NCBI GenBank assembly: GCA_934716785.1
Contig: CAKUYM010000132.1
Span: forward strand, 1-10,761
Reading direction: 5' to 3'
Length of the DNA stretch: 10,761 nucleotides
Origin: an uncultured Bacteroides sp.
GTDB lineage: Bacteria; Bacteroidota; Bacteroidia; Bacteroidales; Bacteroidaceae
In this document: positions 1 through 6,338 of the stretch, piece by piece
How positions within the stretch are numbered: position 1 is the first letter of the stretch
How the letters are laid out: the number at the start of each line of letters is the position of its first letter
Position numbers and translations under genes: made by a program
Notes under the pieces: generated by a model
The model's database searches: none
What the model saw: the letters and a program-made list of their open reading frames with translations, nothing else
Told to the model about the DNA's origin: nothing

Positions 1-2
1 CA

Positions 3-770
3 TTGGGCGACTCCATCCCCGAATACATGACTATCACGCTGAAAGACGCCAACGGCAACCCGAAACGCGCCCTCTACAAGAGCGAGCTGATGATGCTTGA
101 GATGCTTGCCAACGCCAACTGGGAGCGACCTATCTATATGGCCATCACCGTAGGCAGCGAGAACCACCTCGGCATGGGCAACCACTTCACGCAAGAGGGT
201 CTTGCCTACCGCTTCACTCCGTTTGATACGGACAAGCTCGACAGCAAGATAGACAGTGAGAAGATGTACGACAACCTGATGAACAAGTTCAAGTTCGGCG
301 GCATCGACCAACCGGGCATCTACATCGACGAGAACGTGATGCGCATGTGCTACACACACCGCCGCATCTTCACCCAGCTTGTCGGACAGCTCATCAAAGA
401 AGGCAAGAAAGACAAGGCTCTTGCAGCCCTTGACTATGCCGAGAAGATGATTCCGTCCTACAACGTGCCCTACGACTGGGCAAACGGTGCGTTCCAGATG
501 GCAGAGTCTTATTATCAACTGGGAGAGACGGAGAAGGCCGACAAGATTATCGACGAACTTGCCAACAAGTCGCTCGAATACATGGTCTGGTATCTCAGCC
601 TGAAAGATAACCAACTTTCCATCGCCGGCGAGAATTTCGTATACAACGCCAGCTTGCTTGACGCAGAAGTCCGCCTGATGGAGAAATATAAATCGGAGAA
701 ACTCGCGGCACACTACTCCGAGCAGCTCGACCAGCTATACAACGAGTATGTGACGAGAATGAAAGGATAG
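3..770 (+). CDS. DUF2723 family protein, C-terminal part (5' end outside window)
   Basis: This is the last 255 residues of a larger protein. The frame is open to the left edge, and its first codon here (TTG) is probably internal. The start of the visible part (residues about 5-75, including ANWERPIYMAITVG) resembles the C-terminal region of Bacteroidetes DUF2723 proteins. These are roughly 1,000-residue proteins with an N-terminal multi-membrane, glycosyltransferase-like domain, which would lie upstream. Residues about 125-200 are helical and look like one or two tetratricopeptide-type repeats (KALAALDYAEKMIPS, then YYQLGETEKADKIIDELA). No membrane segment is visible here, so this part is probably a soluble domain. 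The true substrate is unknown; a sugar-transfer role is inference from the family. The deacetylase gene starts 21 bases after the stop, so the two may be co-transcribed. Confidence 0.8.
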   Translation: MGDSIPEYMTITLKDANGNPKRALYKSELMMLEMLANANWERPIYMAITVGSENHLGMGNHFTQEGLAYRFTPFDTDKLDSKIDSEKMYDNLMNKFKFGGIDQPGIYIDENVMRMCYTHRRIFTQLVGQLIKEGKKDKALAALDYAEKMIPSYNVPYDWANGAFQMAESYYQLGETEKADKIIDELANKSLEYMVWYLSLKDNQLSIAGENFVYNASLLDAEVRLMEKYKSEKLAAHYSEQLDQLYNEYVTRMKG

Positions 771-791
771 TAAATAGTAATTGACGGCAAA

Positions 792-1406
792 ATGTTTATA
801 GAACAACCACCCTGGCTTTTACGGGCGTTGTATCCACAAGCTATTTTCCGAATGGACCCGAACGAACGGGCAGTTTACCTGACTTTTGATGACGGTCCTA
901 TCCCCGAAGTAACTCCCTGGGTACTGGATGTACTGGAAAAGCATGCTATCAAGGCCACCTTTTTTATGGTGGGAGACAATATACGAAAACATCCGGAGGA
1001 ATACCGGATGGTGGTAGAGCATGGTCACCGCACCGGCAACCATACTTTCAACCACATCCGCGGATTCGAATATTCCAATCCGGATTATCTGGCAAATGCC
1101 CAGAAGGTGGACGAGATTATCCATTCGGAGCTCTTCCGTCCACCCCATGGGCATATGGGATTCAGGCAGTACTACACCCTGCGTCACCATTACCGCATCA
1201 TCATGTGGGATCTTGTCACCCGCGACTACAGTAAGCGTATGCGCCCGGAACAAGTACTGGAGAATGTAAAGCGGTATGCCCGCAACGGTTCCATCATCAC
1301 TTTCCACGATTCACTGAAATCCTGGAACAACGGGAATCTGCAATACGCACTCCCCCGCTCCATCGAATTTCTGAAAGCGGAAGGATATGAGTTCAAACTA
1401 CTGTAA
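792..1406 (+). CDS. Polysaccharide deacetylase (NodB homology domain, CE4-like)
   Basis: A 204-residue protein that is almost entirely a NodB domain, which hydrolyses N-acetyl groups from sugar polymers or lipid-linked sugars using a metal ion. The family motifs are present in order: TFDDGP (residues 31-36, catalytic base and metal Asp), HTFNH (84-88, the two metal His), RPPHG (116-120), WDLVTRDY (139-146) and ITFHDS (169-174, with the catalytic His172). All key residues look intact, so the enzyme should be active. No signal peptide or membrane anchor is seen, so it is predicted to be cytoplasmic or peripheral. The substrate cannot be read from sequence. The ATG at 792 has an AT-rich leader without a strong Shine-Dalgarno, as is usual in Bacteroidetes. 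The gene lies 21 bases after the DUF2723 gene. Confidence 0.9.
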   Translation: MFIEQPPWLLRALYPQAIFRMDPNERAVYLTFDDGPIPEVTPWVLDVLEKHAIKATFFMVGDNIRKHPEEYRMVVEHGHRTGNHTFNHIRGFEYSNPDYLANAQKVDEIIHSELFRPPHGHMGFRQYYTLRHHYRIIMWDLVTRDYSKRMRPEQVLENVKRYARNGSIITFHDSLKSWNNGNLQYALPRSIEFLKAEGYEFKLL

Positions 1407-1476
1407 CCGGGCGGACATCACTTCTGCTACAAATATGATATTGAATCTACTGTTGCAAAGATAGTCAGATATCATT

Positions 1477-1523
1477 ATTACCCTCGCTACACTCCGTATT
1501 CGTGGTTGTGTAGCGAGGGTAAT
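1477..1523. terminator. Strong 16-bp perfect hairpin downstream of the deacetylase gene
   Basis: The left arm attaccctcgctacac (1477-1492) and right arm gtgtagcgagggtaat (1508-1523) are perfect reverse complements around a 15-base loop. The hairpin begins 70 bases after the deacetylase stop. It could terminate transcription of the DUF2723-deacetylase unit, but only a weak T run follows (ttcgtt), so a bidirectional terminator, mRNA 3' stabiliser or dispersed palindromic repeat are alternatives. Confidence 0.55.
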
Positions 1524-1671
1524 TTCGTTAAGAGCGGAGCAGCATACAGCAGTATTTCTTGTCCAAATCTTTATCAGAGCCTGTTTTTGGCTCAAATTCG
1601 AAAGATTTTCATTTCCCTTATCATCTTTATACCTTAGCATCGTTTCTTTCAATAAAAGGCAGAAAAACGGC

Positions 1672-1710
1672 CAAAGCAACATATAAAAGTAGTCAAAGCA
1701 ACGTATAAAA
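1672..1710. repeat. Short imperfect direct repeat, two 17-base units
   Basis: The units at 1672-1688 (caaagcaacatataaaa) and 1694-1710 (caaagcaacgtataaaa) differ at one base and start 22 bases apart. A weaker third relative may lie near 1725-1740. The repeat is in AT-rich non-coding DNA. It could be a tandem binding site or simple AT-rich drift. Confidence 0.5.
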
Positions 1711-2014
1711 ACACAAAAAGCAATCAAAACAATATATATTTGAAAGATTATCGTCCGTTGTTGCCATCGCTCCACTTATTTTCCTTATTTTTGTGACGGC
1801 CTCTTCCGCAGAAAGCTTTCGGGTGTTGGTGGGGAGAGCTGTTTATATAGAGAAGACGTTTACAAGCGTTTATCTTTCGTGTTTCAGAACTTCGCAGTTT
1901 TTCAATCACCGGAAAGATGAATAGCAACAAAGACGTCCTCCTGATGTGTATCTATATACATCCGTACCTCATTTTTGCCAAAACAAAAGGAGGTTACGGG
2001 TGTTGTGCATATCG

Positions 2015-2112
2015 GCGTGGGCTTTCTGCGTTGTTCGTTCCCGGTGATATGGCATTGCGAAGGCCTTGAAATGCGGAGCGAACGAAGGTGAGAGATTTCC
2101 CACGCCCTTTTT
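2015..2112 (+). ncRNA. Candidate structured RNA or leader: nested stems ending in a T run
   Basis: Three nested stems can be drawn. The outer stem is ggcgtggg (2015-2022) with cccacgcc (2099-2106). The middle stem is ttcgttc (2035-2041) with gaacgaa (2080-2086). The inner stem is gcatt (2052-2056) with aatgc (2070-2074), closing a 13-base loop. Five T follow one base after the outer stem (2108-2112), as in an intrinsic terminator. The element ends about 75 bases before the helix-turn-helix gene, so it may be an attenuator-type leader of that gene or an independent small RNA. I recognise no known riboswitch family, and no clear promoter box was found upstream. Confidence 0.4.
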
Positions 2113-2186
2113 ATATACTCACGTCAATCTCATAACAACCCGTCCGCCCAAGGGAGTCAGGAAGGACACACGGCAACAGAACAAAC

Positions 2187-2417
2187 ATGATCCATGCGGG
2201 ACAACTCATCGAACAGACCCTACACGAGCAAGGACGCACAGTCACTTGGTTCGCAGCCCAGCTATGCTGCACACGCCCCAATGTCTACAAAATCTTCAAA
2301 AAGGAAAATATAGACATACAACAGCTTTGGCGCATCTCCTGCATCCTCAACCACGACTTCTTCCGAGATTTGTCCGATAGCATCAGCACGGGGAATATGC
2401 CGGATGTATCCAAATAG
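2187..2417 (+). CDS. Small helix-turn-helix (XRE-like) DNA-binding protein
   Basis: A 76-residue protein whose residues about 5-62 have the pattern of a short XRE-type helix-turn-helix domain. Helix residues about 19-27 (VTWFAAQLC) and the recognition helix about 29-37 (RPNVYKIFK) are followed by a third and fourth helix (IQQLWRISCIL). Similar stand-alone helix-turn-helix proteins are common in Bacteroides. It has no second domain, so it is probably a small transcription regulator acting on its own or neighbouring promoters. It lies about 100 bases upstream of the three-gene envelope cluster in the same direction and could regulate it, but a separate promoter box at 2478 suggests separate transcription. 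The start at 2187 (aacaaacatg) fits the family N-terminus. A longer overlapping frame from 2066 has no protein-like features. Confidence 0.75.
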   Translation: MIHAGQLIEQTLHEQGRTVTWFAAQLCCTRPNVYKIFKKENIDIQQLWRISCILNHDFFRDLSDSISTGNMPDVSK

Positions 2418-2423
2418 GATACA
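2405..2423 (+). terminator. Small hairpin at the end of the helix-turn-helix gene
   Basis: The arms tgtatcc (2405-2411) and ggataca (2417-2423) form a 7-bp stem with a 5-base loop that spans the stop codon at 2415-2417. A loosely T-rich stretch follows (attacgtattcttctt). This could be a weak terminator between the regulator and the envelope cluster; the stem is short and AT-rich. Confidence 0.3.
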
Positions 2424-2477
2424 ATTACGTATTCTTCTTGGAACTATGCTTTCTCTCCTTGGTATACCCCTTTCGCA

Positions 2478-2485
2478 TACCTTTG
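2478..2485 (+). promoter_or_regulatory. Bacteroidetes-type -7 promoter box before the envelope cluster
   Basis: TACCTTTG matches the TAnnTTTG consensus of the Bacteroidetes primary sigma factor. A TTG at 2459-2461 could act as the -33 element, but its 16-base spacing is shorter than the usual 19-21. Transcription would begin near 2491-2493, giving a leader of about 25 bases before the ATG at 2517. Confidence 0.55.
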
Positions 2486-2516
2486 CAAACATATTAACAT
2501 ATAATGACAAAGGGAC

Positions 2517-3011
2517 ATGAAAATGAAAAAATTAATCTTATTCCTCGCATTGATTCTCGCCTGTATCGCGACCACATTCGCACAGAAAACGACCTTCAAA
2601 TTCCGTGAGGCACAAGCACGCGCCGGAGATGCGGTTTCGGACATATGCGTAAAGCCTACGGTTGTAGAAGTAAAAATCCTCGAAGACAAGGGGCGCATAA
2701 GAGATGTATTCCCGCTAAGCAAGGAAGAGGTGGAAATCGCCATGAACGGAAACCTTGCCAATACTCGTGCTTGGGCCACTTATCTGGCTACCGTCAAATA
2801 CGATTGCGACGTAATCATGGGAGCGACATTCAAAGTAGAAACCGATGAGAAGACAGGAGGATACAACGTAACAGTAGTCGGTTATCCCGGTGTTTTCGTC
2901 AACTGGCGAACGGCCAAGGAAGAAGACTATGAATGGATACGTATCCAGAAACTTGCAGGAAACGACAGTAAATCCAAGATAGCTCCCGTCATCAAAAGCG
3001 GCAATAACTAA
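2517..3011 (+). CDS. Secreted protein of unknown function, first gene of an envelope cluster
   Basis: A 164-residue protein with a clear type I signal peptide: lysines at 2 to 5, a hydrophobic core LILFLALILACIATT, and a probable cut after AFAQ-like TTFAQ near residue 23. The mature part is mixed alpha/beta and contains CDVIMGATFKVE, then YNVTVVGYPGVFVNW, a style seen in Bacteroides exported proteins that I cannot assign to a named family. There is no lipobox, so it should be periplasmic or outer-membrane associated. An alternative start at 2523 would remove two residues and leave the signal peptide intact. The next gene follows after 21 bases, so the two are probably co-transcribed. Confidence 0.8.
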   Translation: MKMKKLILFLALILACIATTFAQKTTFKFREAQARAGDAVSDICVKPTVVEVKILEDKGRIRDVFPLSKEEVEIAMNGNLANTRAWATYLATVKYDCDVIMGATFKVETDEKTGGYNVTVVGYPGVFVNWRTAKEEDYEWIRIQKLAGNDSKSKIAPVIKSGNN

Positions 3012-3032
3012 CCCATAAAACATAAATAAACA

Positions 3033-3677
3033 ATGAAAAAAGTAGTATCAATCGTTGCCGCACTCTTGTTATGCGCAGGAATTCAGGCACAAATCGTATC
3101 ATCCAGAAGTTCGATTATCAAGACCGAGAAGCAAGTTTCCAACACGCAATGGTTCCTACGCGGGGGCTTGAACATGATGAATATGTCCGGCAGTAAAGAC
3201 AATGGCTGGGGCGACCAATCAAGTAAAATAGGATACAACTTCGTTTACGGCTTCCAGAAGTCGGTAAGCAGCGTGGGCACATACTGGGGAATGGAATTCG
3301 GTCTGGGTTCCCGCGGATGGAAAGAGTCGGAAGACGACTGGAGTCAAAACTATATGACTCACAACATACAGGTTTCTCCTTTCACATTCGGATACAAATA
3401 CGACATCACGGATGATGTGGCCATCGACGTGCATCTGGGAGCCTATGTCAGTTTTGACTATGCCGGCAAATACAAAGAAAAAGAAGACGGGGAAGAGCTG
3501 GCCAATTTCAGTCTGAGCGACTGGGATGAATGGAAGCGCGTTGATGCAGGCATGAATATCGGGGTCGGCATATGGTATGACCGTTTTAACCTCGACTTCA
3601 CTTATCAACGCGGGTTTATCAAGACCTGGGAAGCCAACACCAGCAATGTCCTGATTCGTCTGGGTATCGCTTTTTAA
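3033..3677 (+). CDS. Small outer-membrane beta-barrel protein
   Basis: A 214-residue protein with a type I signal peptide (MKKVVSIVAALLLCAGIQAQ, cut after AQ at residue 20). The mature chain alternates polar and hydrophobic/aromatic residues in amphipathic strands, for example WYDRFNLDFTYQRGF near the end. It ends in a C-terminal phenylalanine (RLGIAF), the signature recognised by the beta-barrel assembly machinery. The length suits a barrel of about 8-10 strands, like the small porin-like barrels of Bacteroidetes. Nothing shows a specific ligand. It is the middle gene of a three-gene envelope cluster (gaps of 21 and 24 bases), so it may work with the secreted protein before it and the lipoprotein after it. 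Confidence 0.85.
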   Translation: MKKVVSIVAALLLCAGIQAQIVSSRSSIIKTEKQVSNTQWFLRGGLNMMNMSGSKDNGWGDQSSKIGYNFVYGFQKSVSSVGTYWGMEFGLGSRGWKESEDDWSQNYMTHNIQVSPFTFGYKYDITDDVAIDVHLGAYVSFDYAGKYKEKEDGEELANFSLSDWDEWKRVDAGMNIGVGIWYDRFNLDFTYQRGFIKTWEANTSNVLIRLGIAF

Positions 3678-3701
3678 CAAAACTATAAAAACAAATTCTG
3701 T

Positions 3702-4172
3702 ATGAAAACAATTGAGAAACTTGCCACTTGCATAGCCATAGCGTTACTGTCATTTAGCATTTACTCCTGTGGCGGCGATGATGAAGAGTCTGTCGGCTCA
3801 CGCGGTTTATTAATCGGCACATGGAACGGAGTATATTACATTGCACAAGAATGGGAGAACGGTGAGAAAATCTACGACACCAAAGAAGATTTCGTCAATG
3901 GGACCAATCGCTATTCCATCGAGTTCAAAGAAGACGGTACCTATACGGAAAAGGAGATCTACAACAATTCAGGAGGCACCGGTTATTATCATGGAAAATG
4001 GAGTTATTCAGGCAACAAGCTGACCATAATCGAGGATGATGACGATGACTACAATGAAGTATGGACGATAACCAAAATGACCGAGAATGAATTAGTTTTC
4101 GAGCTCCGTGAAAAAGAGAAAGAAGACGGCGTCACATACGAATATTACCAACAACACGCTTTTACAAGATGA
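3702..4172 (+). CDS. Lipocalin-like lipoprotein
   Basis: A 156-residue lipoprotein. A signal peptide with lipobox (FSIYSC, Cys23 lipidated) is followed by GGDDEES, a Gly/Asp-rich tether typical of Bacteroidetes lipoproteins; such charged tethers are often linked to surface export. The rest resembles a lipocalin-like fold: GTWNGVY at about 41-47, then YSIEFKEDGTYT, GKWSYSGNKLTI and ENELVFEL, the usual order of strands in these proteins. An acidic run near residues 112-117 (DDDDDY) is notable. No ligand can be inferred. It is the last gene of the envelope cluster; a GC-rich terminator hairpin begins 7 bases after the stop. Confidence 0.8.
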   Translation: MKTIEKLATCIAIALLSFSIYSCGGDDEESVGSRGLLIGTWNGVYYIAQEWENGEKIYDTKEDFVNGTNRYSIEFKEDGTYTEKEIYNNSGGTGYYHGKWSYSGNKLTIIEDDDDDYNEVWTITKMTENELVFELREKEKEDGVTYEYYQQHAFTR

Positions 4173-4179
4173 CCATAAA

Positions 4180-4199
4180 GGGCGGGGAATGACCCGCCC
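4180..4199. terminator. GC-rich hairpin between convergent transcription units
   Basis: The arms gggcggg (4180-4186) and cccgccc (4193-4199) form a 7-bp pure G:C stem around a 6-base loop. The hairpin lies just after the lipoprotein stop on the plus strand and just after the ATPase-remnant stop on the minus strand. On the minus strand it is followed by a short T stretch (ttta), on the plus strand by a mixed T-rich stretch, so it may serve both directions. Confidence 0.65.
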
Positions 4200-4208
4200 G
4201 AAATCATT

Positions 4209-4325
4209 CTCAATCCAACATCCATTTCCAAGCCGGCATCACACGAATCAGCATATCCTGCTCTCTCTACAAGATCTTTGTAGAGCATCACAAAGAAATA
4301 CTCCTGCAAGATTCTATCTTTATAC
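4209..4325. repeat. Direct repeat of two parts of the downstream ATPase gene
   Basis: Block 1 (4209-4260) matches 6363-6414 at 51 of 52 bases. Block 2 (4270-4325) matches 6981-7036 at 56 of 56 bases. Both have the same orientation as the intact copy, so they form direct repeats flanking the AbiE pair. The junction between the blocks lies in a CTCTC-rich stretch shared by both original sites (6417-6421 and 6974-6978). Near-perfect identity, including third codon positions, suggests a recent origin or gene conversion. Confidence 0.85.
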
Positions 4326-4375
4326 TGAAGTTTGAGAAGCGATTCACTCATATCATTGAAATCGCTGTTACCCAT

Positions 4376-5353
4376 TTATTTTGTCAAATACGAAATCAAC
4401 TGTTCCATGCTGTTTTCGATACTCTCGATAGACGGTATCTCTTTGTAGGCAAGGTCAGGAAGTTCTCGTGAATAGACATTGCTTAATGCCATCCATACAG
4501 AATGCAAGTCTGTTATGATGGGAGAATCCATGATATCCTTGTTCTGCCATCCTTCAGGCTTGTCAAAATGTTGTTGGTCTTGGGCAAACAAGTTATTGAA
4601 ATCTGACTTGAAAGCATCACTTTTCAGATAGTTCTGTGTTTCAGCATCATTCAGGAGGAAATGTAAATCATAAAAATGGCGTATCTTGGCTGTCAATTCC
4701 AGCAAGTAATTGTCAGCCAAGGAACAACGAAGTAATGATACCAACTTCTCTGTCAAAGTCCTACGCCTGTCGAGAACATTCACCTCAAAAGGTCGCATGT
4801 CGTATTCCTCTATCAAGTCCTCATTGCCTGTCTTTTGCAAGAAGTCCGTTAGGAAACTTTGCAGTCTGCATTTCTGGAATGGATATGGATTGGCGAAAGA
4901 GTTGATTTCTACCAACAACTGTCCTGCCTTGATAGCACCAACTTGCAATGTATCAATGGCTCGTGGATAAGAATAGTATGCCTTGTGATAATGAGAGCCT
5001 TTGCTTGTGAACCCAGGCATATCCATTTCTTGCAGTCCTGCCGTCATGTTTTTGGCAGTTCTCTTGATCAGCATCTTCAATTGGTTGCCACTAAGAGTCC
5101 ATGCCTCAGAGATGGCGATATCTATGTCTTCCGAGAATCTACTTCCGATGCCGTATGCCTTTGTAAGGCTTGTTCCTCCCTTGAATATGGCACGATTGTC
5201 CTTGTCATTCGCAGCCATCAATGACAACGAGCGACAAATCCAATAGTCCTTCTCGATGAAGATACTTTTGATGCCAAGACCTCCATCCTCGATAGGTTGG
5301 GATGCTGCCTGTAATGCGTCAGAAAACAATTCCCAGTTTTCATGTAATCTCAT
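4376..5353 (-). CDS. abiEii: AbiEii/AbiGii-type nucleotidyltransferase toxin
   Basis: A 325-residue member of the nucleotidyltransferase AbiEii/AbiGii toxin family (DUF1814), the toxin of type IV toxin-antitoxin systems that can cause abortive phage infection. Family motifs are visible: EKDYW (34-38), the nucleotidyltransferase core KGGTSL (58-63) with SEDIDI (74-79, metal-binding Asp76 and Asp78), TLTEKL (199-204) with the conserved Lys203, and KIRHFYDL (223-230). All expected catalytic positions seem intact. Known relatives transfer nucleotides, some to tRNA, which blocks growth; the target here is not known. The start codon overlaps the antitoxin stop in an ATGA (5350-5353), so translation is probably coupled to the antitoxin gene. 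It is followed immediately by the chimeric ATPase remnant. Confidence 0.9.
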   Translation of the reverse strand: MRLHENWELFSDALQAASQPIEDGGLGIKSIFIEKDYWICRSLSLMAANDKDNRAIFKGGTSLTKAYGIGSRFSEDIDIAISEAWTLSGNQLKMLIKRTAKNMTAGLQEMDMPGFTSKGSHYHKAYYSYPRAIDTLQVGAIKAGQLLVEINSFANPYPFQKCRLQSFLTDFLQKTGNEDLIEEYDMRPFEVNVLDRRRTLTEKLVSLLRCSLADNYLLELTAKIRHFYDLHFLLNDAETQNYLKSDAFKSDFNNLFAQDQQHFDKPEGWQNKDIMDSPIITDLHSVWMALSNVYSRELPDLAYKEIPSIESIENSMEQLISYLTK

Positions 5354-6069
5354 ATGATGTTCCAGTTTCTTTTGTTTGATAGTACTTTGTCAGAGATTGG
5401 CAACTTATAACTTGTCACTCCATTCAATGTTTTACTGATGGTTTCCGTTTCAAGTCCCATATTCTCGTATATGGCTCCAAGCAAAGCTCGTACATAGGGG
5501 GTATATGCCAATGATAGTTCTGCCAACTCTTGTTTCTGTTCCTTTGGTAGAGAATTGATTGCCTTGCAAATGTTTGTAACACATTCATCTGGCGAGGTAG
5601 CAGGAATCTCCTTAATAAGGCGCATAGCATCCAATATCCTAAGTAGTGGAATATTGCTTGAAGTTATGGTGTTTTCTTGTAACAGAAAAGAGATTTTCAC
5701 ACCATTTCTTGTGATAGGTCTACGATACTTGTTTGTGCCTATAAGGATAGATGAACTTATCTGCGTTGTCAGTCCCATAGAAGCAAATGCTGTAGTACCT
5801 GTTATATATCCGGTAACTTTTCCGCTCTGCTCCAAGAAATCCTTTACAAGTTCAGAGTCAGCTGGCCTTAGCTTTCCAAAAATGGTTTTCTTCGGAATAT
5901 AGTATTTTCCCTTTGCTATCTTTTGTAGTTTGCCTTGGAGCACAAGACGACTGAGAGCTTTGGCGAGTGCCGGCTGATACCGCATCTCCACCCCAAAGTC
6001 TCTTGTTGTCAACACAACCCCAGCAGGAGTCGATGACAATTTTTCCTTTATTTGTCTTGCTATAACCAT
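5350..6069 (-). CDS. abiEi: AbiEi-type antitoxin (DUF6088-like, winged helix)
   Basis: A 239-residue protein placed directly before and overlapping the AbiEii toxin gene by four bases. Residues about 1-60 form a winged helix-turn-helix: TTRDFGVEMRYQPALAKAL, then LVLQGKLQKIAKGKYYIPKKT, where the KGKYYIP segment is the typical wing of AbiEi/DUF6088 proteins. Residues about 70-239 are the C-terminal antitoxin domain (TGYITGTTAFASMGLTTQ). In studied AbiE systems the antitoxin represses its own promoter through the N-terminal domain and opposes the toxin through the C-terminal domain without direct binding. The start at 6069 has a strong AAGGAG six bases upstream (6076-6081), unusual among the genes here. 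A -7 box (TAGCTTTG) lies at 6092-6099. Confidence 0.85.
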   Translation of the reverse strand: MVIARQIKEKLSSTPAGVVLTTRDFGVEMRYQPALAKALSRLVLQGKLQKIAKGKYYIPKKTIFGKLRPADSELVKDFLEQSGKVTGYITGTTAFASMGLTTQISSSILIGTNKYRRPITRNGVKISFLLQENTITSSNIPLLRILDAMRLIKEIPATSPDECVTNICKAINSLPKEQKQELAELSLAYTPYVRALLGAIYENMGLETETISKTLNGVTSYKLPISDKVLSNKRNWNII

Positions 6070-6091
6070 ATTTATCTCCTTAATTCGATTG

Positions 6092-6099
6092 CAAAGCTA
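6092..6099 (-). promoter_or_regulatory. -7 promoter box for the AbiE toxin-antitoxin unit
   Basis: On the minus strand TAGCTTTG matches TAnnTTTG, 22 bases before the antitoxin start codon. No TTTG-like -33 element is at the usual 19-21 base spacing; the stretch there is AT-rich (aacgttaaaa). Negative autoregulation by the winged-helix antitoxin would be expected near here, but no clear inverted repeat operator is visible. Confidence 0.5.
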
Positions 6100-6338
6100 A
6101 CAAAAAGTCTTGTTTTTAACGTTATAAACTTGACTTTTATAGATTTATTTAGCCATTTTAGTCCGATATTTTCTTCAATTTCAGCCAGCATGAACCTTTG
6201 TCTAACTGATTTTGTCTGTATTCTTTTATCGCTTGTTCAATTTTTTACAATTGTTCAATCGTATTGAGCATACCTTGTCTGTTGAACAGATGTGCTCTGC
6301 ATCCAAGGTGGTGCCGAGGATGGATATGAAACGCAATG

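Larger units (their letters stand above)
1407..2186. other. Long intergenic stretch without a supported gene
   Basis: About 780 bases separate the deacetylase from the small helix-turn-helix gene. I see no convincing coding sequence. Open frames on the minus strand (1398-1775 and 1748-1930) run through hairpins and AT-rich repeats and match nothing I recognise. The stretch contains a 16-bp perfect hairpin at 1477-1523, a small gagcc/ggctc hairpin at 1577-1593, a 17-base direct repeat at 1672-1710 and a nested stem structure ending in five T at 2015-2112. The density of dyads suggests regulatory or RNA content rather than protein coding. Confidence 0.6.
4145..4375 (-). pseudogene. Chimeric remnant of a DUF4143 ATPase gene fused behind the AbiEii gene
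   Basis: An open frame starts at 4375 directly against the AbiEii stop (TAAATG). Its first 17 residues (MGNSDFNDMSESLLKLQ) are unrelated to the ATPase. It then enters a segment identical to the ATPase gene: 4270-4325 equals 6981-7036 (ATPase residues about 209-228). A second block, 4209-4260, equals 6363-6414 with one mismatch (ATPase residues 417-432 and stop). The 557 bases between these blocks in the intact gene are missing here, which shifts the frame, so the ATPase C-terminus is no longer read and the frame ends at 4145 after crossing the terminator. The 76-residue product has no intact domain and is probably non-functional. Whether the first 17 codons come from a genuine third gene of the AbiE unit is unknown. 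Confidence 0.8.

Noticed and set aside
819..1307. A 162-residue minus-strand frame opposite the deacetylase gene
   Set aside because: It is the antisense shadow of a gene with all NodB motifs intact and shows no recognisable domain.
1398..1775. A 125-residue minus-strand frame with a hydrophobic N-terminus
   Set aside because: It runs through the 16-bp hairpin and the AT-rich direct repeats, overlaps the end of the deacetylase gene, and its hydrophobicity comes from T-rich repeat sequence.
1748..1930. A 60-residue minus-strand frame in the intergenic stretch
   Set aside because: Basic, low-complexity composition, no start-site support and no recognisable family.
2066..2380. A 104-residue plus-strand frame starting at a TTG and overlapping the helix-turn-helix gene
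   Set aside because: The alternative frame encodes a coherent helix-turn-helix domain, while this one is rich in His, Arg and Thr without structure and starts inside the nested stem element.
4636..5246. Several plus-strand frames opposite the AbiEii gene
   Set aside because: They are antisense shadows of a gene with intact nucleotidyltransferase motifs.
6233..6259. Nine-base direct repeat ttgttcaat as a possible target-site duplication or attachment site
   Set aside because: The copies are only 18 bases apart in AT-rich DNA, so they do not flank any element.
6052..6267. A 71-residue plus-strand frame in the gap between AbiE and the ATPase
   Set aside because: AT-rich translation without motif, starting inside the antitoxin gene; the promoter box of AbiE explains part of the stretch.
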